From Sphingobacteriales bacterium UTBCD1 (GTDB taxonomy: Bacteria; Bacteroidota; Bacteroidia; Chitinophagales; Chitinophagaceae): a stretch of DNA of 64,000 bases. The stretch is from contig MWTC01000016.1 of the NCBI GenBank assembly GCA_002066995.1, forward strand, positions 124,001 to 188,000. The letters are read 5' to 3'. The translations under genes and the position numbers were made by a program. Numbering within the stretch: the first letter of the stretch is position 1; the number at the start of each line of letters is the position of its first letter. The notes beneath the pieces are model-generated. The model did no database searches. It worked only from the letters and a program-made list of their open reading frames with translations, and was not told where the DNA came from. Shown piece after piece: positions 57,153 through 64,000 of this stretch.

Positions 57153-58709
57153 ATGGCAGTAGCAAAAATTCTTTGGGTAGATGATGAAATAGAAAGCCTG
57201 CAATCGCAGAAATTATTCCTGGAAGCAAAGGGGTATGAAGTGCAAACATTCACCAATGGATTTGATGCTATTGATTTTGTGAAAGAAAACCCGGTGGATG
57301 TGGTATTGCTTGATGAGACCATGCCCGGAATAACCGGCCTGGAAACACTGGCAAAGATCAAGGAAGTGAACCAATCCCTGCCGGTGGTGCTGATTACAAA
57401 AAATGAAACGGAAAACCTGATGGATGATGCGATTGGCTCGCAGATAAGCGATTACCTGATCAAGCCGGTGAATCCCAACCAGGTTTTACTAAGTTTAAAA
57501 AAAATCATTGATAATAAACGATTGGTTGCAGAGAAAACCACTACCGCATATCAGCAGCAGTTTCGTAACTTGTTCATGGCGCTGAACAGCAATCCCGATT
57601 ATAACGAGTGGATGGATATTTATAAAAAACTTGTGTATTGGGAACTGGAAATGGCAAAAACAGACAGCCCCGAAATGCGGGAAGTTTTGCAGAGCCAGAA
57701 AAGTGAGGCAAACACAGAATTTTTCAAATTTGTCTACAGGAACTATACTTCATGGGTTAGCCCGCGAAGTACAGACGGCCCGGTGATGAGCCACACGTTG
57801 TTTCGTTTTAAAGTGTTGCCTCATGTGGAAAAAGCCGTGCCATTGTTTTTTGTTTTAATTGATAACCTGCGTTTCGATCAGTGGAAGGCCATTCAACCTA
57901 TTTTTTCAGAAAGTTTCCGCATACAGGAAGAAGACAGCTTTTACAGCATTTTACCTACGGCTACGCAATATGCCCGAAATGCCATCTTTGCTGGGATGCT
58001 GCCTGTGGATATCGAGAAAAATTTTCCGGCAGAATGGAAAAATGATGATGAGGAAGGAGGTAAGAATATGTCTGAAGATAAATTCTTCAAAGCACAACTG
58101 AAACGGTTAGGAAAAGAAAACCTGAAAACTTCTTACACAAAAGTATTGAATAACCAGGCGGGCCTGGACCTTGTAAATAATATTCATAATCTTTTAAACA
58201 ATGATCTGAACGTGATCGTGTACAATTTTGTGGATATGCTCAGCCATGCCCGTACGGAAATGGAAGTGCTGAAAGAACTGGCAGGTGATGAGATGAGTTA
58301 CCGCAGCATCACTGCATCATGGTTTGAGCATTCACCGCTTCACCAGGCATTGAAAAAAATTGCCGATAAGAATATAAAAGTGGTATTAGCTACAGATCAT
58401 GGAAGTGTAAGGGTAAAGAGCCCGTACAAAGTTGTGGGTGATAAACAGACAACCACTAACCTCCGCTATAAACATGGGCGCAATCTGAATTACGAAGCAA
58501 AAGAAGTGCTGGCATTTCGTGATCCGAGAGTAGCCGGGCTACCTTCGCCTACTGTTAATTCATCATTCATTTTTGCCAAAGAGGACGGGTACCTCTGCTA
58601 CCCAAACAATTATAATTACTATGTGAATTATTACCGTAATACGTTTCAGCACGGTGGCGTTAGCCTGGAAGAAATGATCGTGCCCGTGATCAAGATGGTG
58701 AGTAAATAA
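57153..58709 (+). CDS. porX: PorX: response regulator with PglZ domain, T9SS regulator
   Basis: A 518-residue orphan-type response regulator. The receiver domain (1-~120) has D10-D11, the phosphate-accepting D54 (VVLLDETMPG) and K81 region in LITKNE. A helical linker (about 125-205) leads to a PglZ/alkaline phosphatase-like domain (about 210-518; FVLIDNLRFDQWK, ATDHGSVRV, HGGVSLEEMIVPVIK). PorX with the histidine kinase PorY controls type IX secretion genes in Porphyromonas and other Bacteroidota. The phosphodiesterase role of the PglZ domain is known from structural work. It fits with the sorting-domain proteases in this window. No PorY gene is adjacent. Confidence 0.95.
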   Translation: MAVAKILWVDDEIESLQSQKLFLEAKGYEVQTFTNGFDAIDFVKENPVDVVLLDETMPGITGLETLAKIKEVNQSLPVVLITKNETENLMDDAIGSQISDYLIKPVNPNQVLLSLKKIIDNKRLVAEKTTTAYQQQFRNLFMALNSNPDYNEWMDIYKKLVYWELEMAKTDSPEMREVLQSQKSEANTEFFKFVYRNYTSWVSPRSTDGPVMSHTLFRFKVLPHVEKAVPLFFVLIDNLRFDQWKAIQPIFSESFRIQEEDSFYSILPTATQYARNAIFAGMLPVDIEKNFPAEWKNDDEEGGKNMSEDKFFKAQLKRLGKENLKTSYTKVLNNQAGLDLVNNIHNLLNNDLNVIVYNFVDMLSHARTEMEVLKELAGDEMSYRSITASWFEHSPLHQALKKIADKNIKVVLATDHGSVRVKSPYKVVGDKQTTTNLRYKHGRNLNYEAKEVLAFRDPRVAGLPSPTVNSSFIFAKEDGYLCYPNNYNYYVNYYRNTFQHGGVSLEEMIVPVIKMVSK

Positions 58710-58820
58710 AACCCAACGGGAAATTCAAAGTAATACAGCAAACCGGGATTGTTGATAAATACTGTAACCCAAGCCCGGTCATTATTTTTATTTTTGGCTT
58801 TTGAATTTATAATTTTAAAA

Positions 58821-59105
58821 ATGAAGTACACTCAATCCACTCTTGACAAACTGAATGCACTGGTTGAAGAATCCGGTTATATCCTGCGCTATGAACGGGG
58901 TACTTTTCAAAGCGGTTATTGCATCCTGGAAAATAAAAAAGTAGTTGTATTGAATAAATTTCTCCAGGTAGAAGGCCGCATCAATACTTTACTCGAGCTG
59001 ATACCGCAACTGGAGTTCAATACGGACCTGCTTTCTGATGATTCCAGGCGTTTGTATATGGATATCATCTCCAAACTGGAGGCGCAGTCCAACGGCGAGC
59101 AGTGA
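58821..59105 (+). CDS. Small hypothetical protein conserved next to porX-like genes
   Basis: A 94-residue protein with MKYTQSTLDKLNALVEESGY, then RYERGTFQSGYCILENKKVV and a helical C-terminus. The ATG at 58821 is used; a TTG upstream would add an unlikely hydrophobic stretch. The composition looks like a real, soluble, alpha/beta protein. It lies between porX and the PhnP-like hydrolase, in the same direction. No function is assigned. Confidence 0.65.
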   Translation: MKYTQSTLDKLNALVEESGYILRYERGTFQSGYCILENKKVVVLNKFLQVEGRINTLLELIPQLEFNTDLLSDDSRRLYMDIISKLEAQSNGEQ

Positions 59106-59138
59106 GTTTTTACATTTTTCATTCTACGTTATGCACTT

Positions 59139-59146
59139 TACTTTTG
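59139..59146 (+). promoter_or_regulatory. -7 promoter box of the PhnP-like hydrolase gene
   Basis: TACTTTTG matches TAnnTTTG and ends four bases before the GTG start at 59151, suggesting a leaderless message. Confidence 0.4.
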
Positions 59147-59150
59147 CCCG

Positions 59151-59927
59151 GTGACTTATCCCAGACTGAAAATAATTTTTTTAGGCACCGGCACCAGCAC
59201 CGGCGTACCGATGATAGGATGTGATTGTGAAGTCTGCACTTCTGCAGATAAAAAAGACAAACGGTTACGTTCAAGCATCCTGGTGCAATCTGCTTCCACT
59301 ACTTTAATAGTTGATACCGGGCCCGATTTCCGCTACCAGATGCTCCGGGAAAATATTCATAAACTGGATGCCGCACTGATCACCCATCCGCATAAAGATC
59401 ATATTGCCGGGCTGGATGATATCCGTGCTTTCAATTTTTTCAATAAGAAACAAATGCCTGTCTATGCAAATTCATTGACGGAAGAAGCCATACGCAGGGA
59501 TTTTTATTACGCCTTTTCAGATACAAAATATCCCGGTATCCCGGAGATTGAACTGCATACAATCAGTTTAACGCCCTTTACGGTAGGAGATATACCGGTC
59601 ACTCCTGTTATGACCTGGCATTTGAAAATGCCCGTGATGGGATTTCGCTTCGGTAAATTCACATATATAACTGATGCAAACAGGATAGAGGATAAAGAAA
59701 AGGAAAAAATTATGGGAACAGAAGTGCTGGTATTGAATGCACTCCGGAAAAAAGAACATGTTTCTCATTTTAACCTGAAGCAGGCCATTGAACTGTCGCA
59801 GGAATTAAATCCCCGTGAAACCTACTTCACTCATGTTTCTCACCAGATGGGGAAGCATGCGGAAGTAGAAAGCGAACTTCCCGATTCCATCCACCTTGCG
59901 TATGACAGGATGGTATTAGAATTATAG
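59151..59927 (+). CDS. MBL-fold phosphodiesterase-like hydrolase (PhnP/RNase Z-related)
   Basis: A 258-residue metallo-beta-lactamase-fold enzyme. The opening FLGTGTSTGVPMIGCDCEVC with the Cys pair matches PhnP-like proteins, in which such cysteines bind a structural zinc. The catalytic motif is HPHKDHIAGLDDIR, and further ligands lie in MTWHLKMPVMGFRFG and TYITDANRIED. PhnP cleaves cyclic ribose phosphates; whether this one does is unknown, since phosphonate genes are absent here. GTG 59151 is the start; the next ATG would remove the first strand and the zinc cysteines. Confidence 0.88.
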   Translation: MTYPRLKIIFLGTGTSTGVPMIGCDCEVCTSADKKDKRLRSSILVQSASTTLIVDTGPDFRYQMLRENIHKLDAALITHPHKDHIAGLDDIRAFNFFNKKQMPVYANSLTEEAIRRDFYYAFSDTKYPGIPEIELHTISLTPFTVGDIPVTPVMTWHLKMPVMGFRFGKFTYITDANRIEDKEKEKIMGTEVLVLNALRKKEHVSHFNLKQAIELSQELNPRETYFTHVSHQMGKHAEVESELPDSIHLAYDRMVLEL

Positions 59928-60042
59928 GTACGTCGAAAAGAGTTATGCTAACATCTGTTAGTAAATTAAAAAATTATGTAACTTGCACTGCCTTTAACGG
60001 TTTTGCGACAGTTGCCTGCCATAATTTTTCACAAGGTGACTG

Positions 60043-60071
60043 GTGCCATCCGGCTCTGCACCGGATGGCAC
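60043..60071 (+). terminator. Hairpin downstream of the PhnP-like gene
   Basis: A perfect 11-base stem (GTGCCATCCGG / CCGGATGGCAC) with a 7-base loop, followed by TCTTTT. It is 115 bases past the stop codon. The remaining sequence of the 335-base gap to the acyl-CoA dehydrogenase gene is AT-rich, with no other convincing signal. Confidence 0.6.
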
Positions 60072-60262
60072 TCTTTTAAGTAACGTATTGGTTTGAGTAA
60101 GAAATTATTTATTAAATCGCAGATTTTTTTGCAGCCTGAAAAGAATTTTTATAAAGTCAATATTGTGTTACTTCGTGCCAGGGGGAGGTGTTGTGGCTTT
60201 AAAAACTTATTTAATAACGAATAGTTTTTTTTTTGTAAACGATAATCAATGACGAACTCTCT

Positions 60263-61405
60263 ATGAATTTTCAAACTTCTGAACTGACAGGGCAGGTGGC
60301 GATCACTGCCCGTGATTTTGCACAGCAGTATATCATACCTCATGTGATGGAATGGGATGAAAAACAGGAATTTCCCTTGCATGTATTTAAAGAGATGGGA
60401 AAACTGGGTTTGATGGGAGTGCTGGTGCCTGAAGAGTATGGTGGCGCAGGGCTTGGCTATTTTGAATACAAAGTGATCATTGAAGAAATAGCAAAAGCCT
60501 GTGGATCTATCGGCTTAAGCGTGGCGGCGCATAATTCCTTGTGTACCGGGCATATTATGACTTTTGGAAATGACGGTCAGAAAAAGAAATACCTGCCTAA
60601 ACTGGCTACTGCTGAATGGATAGGAGCATGGGGGTTGACAGAGCCGAATACAGGAAGTGATGCAGGCAATATGAGTTGCATTGCAGTGAAAGACGGCGAT
60701 GATTGGATCATCAACGGAACAAAGAACTGGATCACTCACGGGAAAAGCGGAGATGTAGCCGTGGTGATCTGCAGAACGGGTGAACCCGGAGCGAAACATA
60801 ATGCAACTGCTTTTATAGTAGAAAGAGGTACCAAAGGCTTCAGCGGTGGAAAGAAGGAAAATAAATTGGGTATGCGTGCCAGCGAAACAGCAGAGATGAT
60901 ATTTGACAATTGCCGCATACCGGATGCAAATCGTTTGGGAAATGTGGGAGATGGATTCAAACAGGCATTGAAGGTGCTTGATGGCGGAAGAATTTCCATT
61001 GCATCTCTTTCACTTGGCATTGCCAAAGGAGCTTATGAAGCTGCATTGCATTATTCAAAAGAACGCTACCAGTTCGATCAGCCTATTTCAAATTTCCAGG
61101 CAATATCTTTCAAGCTGGCCGATATGGCTACCGAAATACAGGCTGCAGAGTTGCTTGTTTTGCAGGCCTGTGATCTGAAAGTGCGGGGAGAAGCGGTGAC
61201 TAAATTTTCTGCAATGGCAAAATACTATGCCAGCGAAGTGGCAGTGAAAGTGGCAACGGATGCCGTCCAGATCTTTGGCGGGTATGGATATACCAAAGAT
61301 TTCCCTGTAGAAAAACATTACCGTGATGCTAAACTCTGCACCATCGGAGAAGGCACTTCAGAAATCCAGAAAATCGTAATATCAAGGGAAGTGCTGAAGA
61401 ATTAA
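60263..61405 (+). CDS. Acyl-CoA dehydrogenase
   Basis: A 380-residue FAD enzyme that introduces the alpha-beta double bond into acyl-CoAs and passes electrons to ETF. The N-terminal helical domain has VPEEYGGAGLGYFEYK; the middle beta domain has GAWGLTEPNTGSDAGNMSC; the C-terminal domain has QIFGGYGYTKDFPVEKHYRD. The catalytic base is E363 in TIGEGTSEIQK, as in short-chain/butyryl-CoA-type dehydrogenases. The chain-length preference is not certain from sequence. No ETF genes are adjacent. Confidence 0.95.
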   Translation: MNFQTSELTGQVAITARDFAQQYIIPHVMEWDEKQEFPLHVFKEMGKLGLMGVLVPEEYGGAGLGYFEYKVIIEEIAKACGSIGLSVAAHNSLCTGHIMTFGNDGQKKKYLPKLATAEWIGAWGLTEPNTGSDAGNMSCIAVKDGDDWIINGTKNWITHGKSGDVAVVICRTGEPGAKHNATAFIVERGTKGFSGGKKENKLGMRASETAEMIFDNCRIPDANRLGNVGDGFKQALKVLDGGRISIASLSLGIAKGAYEAALHYSKERYQFDQPISNFQAISFKLADMATEIQAAELLVLQACDLKVRGEAVTKFSAMAKYYASEVAVKVATDAVQIFGGYGYTKDFPVEKHYRDAKLCTIGEGTSEIQKIVISREVLKN

Positions 61406-61593
61406 CAGCAGCCTCTTTATCACCTGGCTTTGCAGGAATATAATAATTTTCAGAAGCCGGGTAACAAACCTTTTACGATCACTGCCCGGCTATCCAATCA
61501 GTAATTTTTTAGCACAGAGAATAAGGTGGGTTATGGAAATTGTTTTCCTTGTGATTCAGGCGGGCGGTTTTTTATTTTATATTGCAGTCACGG

Positions 61594-63282
61594 ATGCTGC
61601 AGCAACTTTCCATACAGAATTATGCGATCATTGACGAACTGACCATTGATTTCTCCCCTAAACTAAATATCATTACCGGGGAAACAGGCGCCGGTAAATC
61701 CATTATAGTTGGAGCATTGGCTTTGATCTTAGGGGAAAGAGCCGACACTTCTGTACTGGTGAATAAAAATAAAAAATGTGTGGTGGAAGGATTGTTTTCT
61801 GTAAAGGATAAAAAAGAGGTTAAAAGATTTCTTGAGAAAAATGATCCGGACAGCTATCAGGATGACAGTGATGAACTGATCATCCGGCGTGAAATTGGTG
61901 TCAATGGAAAGTCAAGGGCTTTTATAAATGACACGCCGGTAACACTTGATCTACTGCAGCAGTTAAGCGACCTGCTGGTGGATCTTCATCAACAGTTCGA
62001 TTCATTACAATTGGGCGAATCAGATTTTCAAAGAGAAATTTTAGATGCCCTGGCAGGACATGCTGATCTGGTGAATGAATACCGGAAGATATTCCGGCAA
62101 TGGATGGAAACAAAAAAAGAAGCGGAAGAATTGAAAACACGGAAGCAGCAATTTGATAAAGAAGCTGATTACAACCGGTTTCAGTTTAAGGAACTGGAGG
62201 AAGCCGCTCTCAGGGAAAATGAACTGGAGAATATAGATGCGCAGCTTAAAATAATGAACAATGCAGAAGGAATAAAAACTGTTTTAACCAAAGTTTACTT
62301 TGATCTTGAAGAAGGCGATGCTCCTCTTGTACAGCAGCTGAAGATTCTTTCTAATCAACTGCTTCCTTTTTCATTTTTTCATCCGGACATGGCAGCGCTT
62401 ATTCAACGAATCCAGTCGGCACAGATCGAGTTACAGGACATTGCCGGTGAAGCAGGCCGTATCAGCGATCATATCAATTATGACCCTGAAAAAATTCAGC
62501 TATTAAATGACCGGCTTTCTGCCGGGTATAAATTATTGAAAAAACATGGCGCAAAGACCACTAACGATTTGCTTGTCATACAAGCTCAGTTAGAAGAAAA
62601 ACTCCAGGCTGTTTTGAACATTGATGAATCCATACAACAAAAAGAAAGGGAAGCAGGCAGATATTATGATGAAGCAAAAAAACTTGCCGGGAAAATTTCG
62701 GAAGGGAGAAAAAGGCAAATCAAACCGCTGGAGGATAAAGCAGATAAGCTGCTGACACAGGTAGGTATGCCCAATGCAAGGCTGAAGGTTGAGAATAAAG
62801 TTGAGGAATTGAATCCTTTTGGTTTTGACAAGGTCGAATTCCTTTTCAATGCCAACCTTCCGGCAGGGGCAGATGATAAAAATATTTCTTTTCAACCTGT
62901 TCGGAAAATTGCCAGTGGTGGTGAGCTGAGCCGCTTGATGCTTTGCATCAAATCATTAGTGGCAAAATCCATTGACCTGCCTACGATGATATTTGATGAA
63001 ATTGATTCCGGCATATCCGGTGAAGCTGCAAGGCAGGTTGGAATTATCATGAAAGATATTGCAACTAAGAGGCAGGTGATCTGCATTACGCATCAACCCC
63101 AAATAGCCGGGAAAGCCGATGCCCATTTTCTTGTTTACAAAGAAATCGTAAAAGATTCCGTAAAGACAAATATCAGGCAGTTGACCACTGAAGAGCGTAT
63201 TACAGCTGTTGCCAAAATGCTGAGTGGTGAAAAACCCACTGCTGCCGCTTTGGAAAATGCAAGAGAGATGTTACGAAATTAA
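61594..63282 (+). CDS. recN: DNA repair protein RecN
   Basis: A 562-residue SMC-like ATPase acting early in double-strand break repair. Walker A is GETGAGKS at 29-36; a coiled coil with LEEAALRENELENIDAQLKI fills the middle (about 160-360); the signature SGGELSRLML and Walker B MIFDEIDSGISGEAARQVG lie near 440-485. The ATG at 61594 gives the typical MLQQLSIQNYAIIDEL start; the in-frame TTG at 61582 is not needed. Confidence 0.96.
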   Translation: MLQQLSIQNYAIIDELTIDFSPKLNIITGETGAGKSIIVGALALILGERADTSVLVNKNKKCVVEGLFSVKDKKEVKRFLEKNDPDSYQDDSDELIIRREIGVNGKSRAFINDTPVTLDLLQQLSDLLVDLHQQFDSLQLGESDFQREILDALAGHADLVNEYRKIFRQWMETKKEAEELKTRKQQFDKEADYNRFQFKELEEAALRENELENIDAQLKIMNNAEGIKTVLTKVYFDLEEGDAPLVQQLKILSNQLLPFSFFHPDMAALIQRIQSAQIELQDIAGEAGRISDHINYDPEKIQLLNDRLSAGYKLLKKHGAKTTNDLLVIQAQLEEKLQAVLNIDESIQQKEREAGRYYDEAKKLAGKISEGRKRQIKPLEDKADKLLTQVGMPNARLKVENKVEELNPFGFDKVEFLFNANLPAGADDKNISFQPVRKIASGGELSRLMLCIKSLVAKSIDLPTMIFDEIDSGISGEAARQVGIIMKDIATKRQVICITHQPQIAGKADAHFLVYKEIVKDSVKTNIRQLTTEERITAVAKMLSGEKPTAAALENAREMLRN

Positions 63283-63375
63283 AGTTCCCTGCTACCCCTC
63301 ATCACCGGCGAAAGGTTTTATATCCATACAAGGCAAAGTATTTGAAATGTATTATAGATTTAAAATTGAAATATA

Positions 63376-63582
63376 ATGAAATGGAAGACACTCCTGATAT
63401 TATTCATTGTCCTGGTTTCACTTTTCCCGGCTTATGTTTTTAATAAATATTTACAGAAAATCATTCAACCCCGAAAGTCACTTGCAAGGCTGATATTGTA
63501 TCTGTTTTCAGGCTTTACATTTATCTTTATTTATACTTTTTTATTGGTACTGGCTATTAAAACCATTTTTCCGGGTACTTAG
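63376..63582 (+). CDS. Small two-helix membrane protein, unknown function
   Basis: A 68-residue protein with two hydrophobic segments (about 4-22 and 40-63) around a basic loop containing YLQKIIQPRKSLARL. It is in-line between recN (93 bases upstream) and fabI (80 bases downstream). Codon use is normal and the size argues for a small inner-membrane protein, but no family is recognised. Confidence 0.6.
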   Translation: MKWKTLLILFIVLVSLFPAYVFNKYLQKIIQPRKSLARLILYLFSGFTFIFIYTFLLVLAIKTIFPGT

Positions 63583-63662
63583 TATTATGAGGTCACAGTT
63601 CAAAACTATGGCACTCCCTGTGCTTGGAAATAACTTCTTATTTTTACGATAAATATTCTTTT

Positions 63663-64000
63663 ATGAGCAATAGTTTACTGAAAGGGAAAAAAGGTATCAT
63701 CTTCGGAGCGCTGGATGAAAAGTCCATTGCCTGGAAGACTGCATTGAAATGTCATGAAGAAGGCGCCCGGCTTGTATTGACCAATGCTCCGGTTGCATTG
63801 AGAATGGGAGAGATCAACAAATTGGCTGATGCAGTGAAGGCCCCTGTCATTGGCGCCGATGTGACCAATATGGAAGATCTCAAAAACCTCTTTGATGGTT
63901 CGATGAAACATTTTGGCGGGAGTTTTGATTTTATTCTTCATTCCATAGGCATGAGCCTGAATGTACGTAAAGGCAAACATTATACGGAGATGAACTATGA
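63663..64000 (+). CDS. fabI: Enoyl-[acyl-carrier-protein] reductase FabI (partial, cut by window end)
   Basis: The first 112 codons of a short-chain dehydrogenase-like FabI: MSNSLLKGKKGIIFGALDEK then SIAWKTALKCHEEGARLVLT, and NAPVALRMGEINKL. The GALDEKSIAW stretch matches the NAD(P)H-binding loop of FabI, which reduces enoyl-ACP in fatty acid elongation. ADVTNMEDLKNLFD and FILHSIGMS follow as expected. The catalytic Tyr/Lys lie beyond the window. The gene pairs functionally with the FabZ domain seen at 52346. Confidence 0.9.
   Translation, partial: MSNSLLKGKKGIIFGALDEKSIAWKTALKCHEEGARLVLTNAPVALRMGEINKLADAVKAPVIGADVTNMEDLKNLFDGSMKHFGGSFDFILHSIGMSLNVRKGKHYTEMNY

Noticed and set aside
61455-61491. 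AGCCGGG/CCCGGCT arms after the acyl-CoA dehydrogenase gene
   Set aside because: The loop is 23 bases and no T-run follows; too weak for a terminator.

Overview
This window reads as chromosomal DNA of a Bacteroidota member, most likely Chitinophagales/Chitinophagaceae-like (inference). The evidence is a fused LpxC-FabZ protein, a PorX-type response regulator/PglZ protein, two giant S8 proteases ending in type IX secretion (T9SS) sorting domains, Bacteroidota-type -7 promoter boxes (TAnnTTTG) and almost no Shine-Dalgarno sequences. No tRNA, rRNA, CRISPR array, transposase or prophage is visible. Most of the window is housekeeping DNA with a few accessory islands.

Layout. 1-5.4 kb: a metallo-hydrolase, a reversed AAA/DUF4143-like ATPase followed by a decayed second copy of the hydrolase 3' end, a lipoprotein serpin and a Wzx-like flippase. 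5.5-10.4 kb: small secreted proteins, ArfB, Dtd, MazG and glycyl-tRNA synthetase. 10.4-14.5 kb (minus strand): a four-gene corrinoid methyl-transfer operon (UroD/MtaA-type methyltransferase, B12-binding protein, homocysteine methyltransferase, MetH-type reactivation protein) behind an Lrp/AsnC regulator. 14.6-19.7 kb: a divergent Cys/Met-metabolism PLP enzyme and pyruvate:ferredoxin oxidoreductase, ending in a strong terminator. 20.3-24.7 kb: a HAD hydrolase, a START-like protein and a tandem pair of beta-eliminating lyases (one with tryptophanase residues, one with tyrosine phenol-lyase residues), preceded by a candidate Trp-containing leader ORF.

24.8-36.3 kb (minus strand): complex I genes nuoA-B-C-D-H-I-J-K-L-M-N with no nuoE, F or G, and a ferredoxin-NADP reductase-like flavoprotein directly upstream of nuoA. 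36.5-49.8 kb: two T9SS-sorted subtilases flanking mfd. 49.8-57.0 kb (minus strand): a 67-residue protein, gyrB, lpxC-fabZ, a family 2 glycosyltransferase, lpxD and an HD phosphohydrolase. 57.1-64.0 kb (plus strand): porX, a small protein, a PhnP-like hydrolase, an acyl-CoA dehydrogenase, recN, a small membrane protein and the start of fabI, cut by the window end.

How the genes may work together (inference). The PLP lyases release pyruvate or 2-oxobutyrate, the PFOR can oxidise these to acyl-CoA plus reduced ferredoxin, and a complex I lacking its NADH module, with a neighbouring flavin reductase, could take up or exchange those electrons. The corrinoid operon looks like a methionine synthase taken apart into separate proteins, with a UroD-type methyltransferase where the folate-dependent module would be. 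It is the strongest candidate for a poorly described system here.
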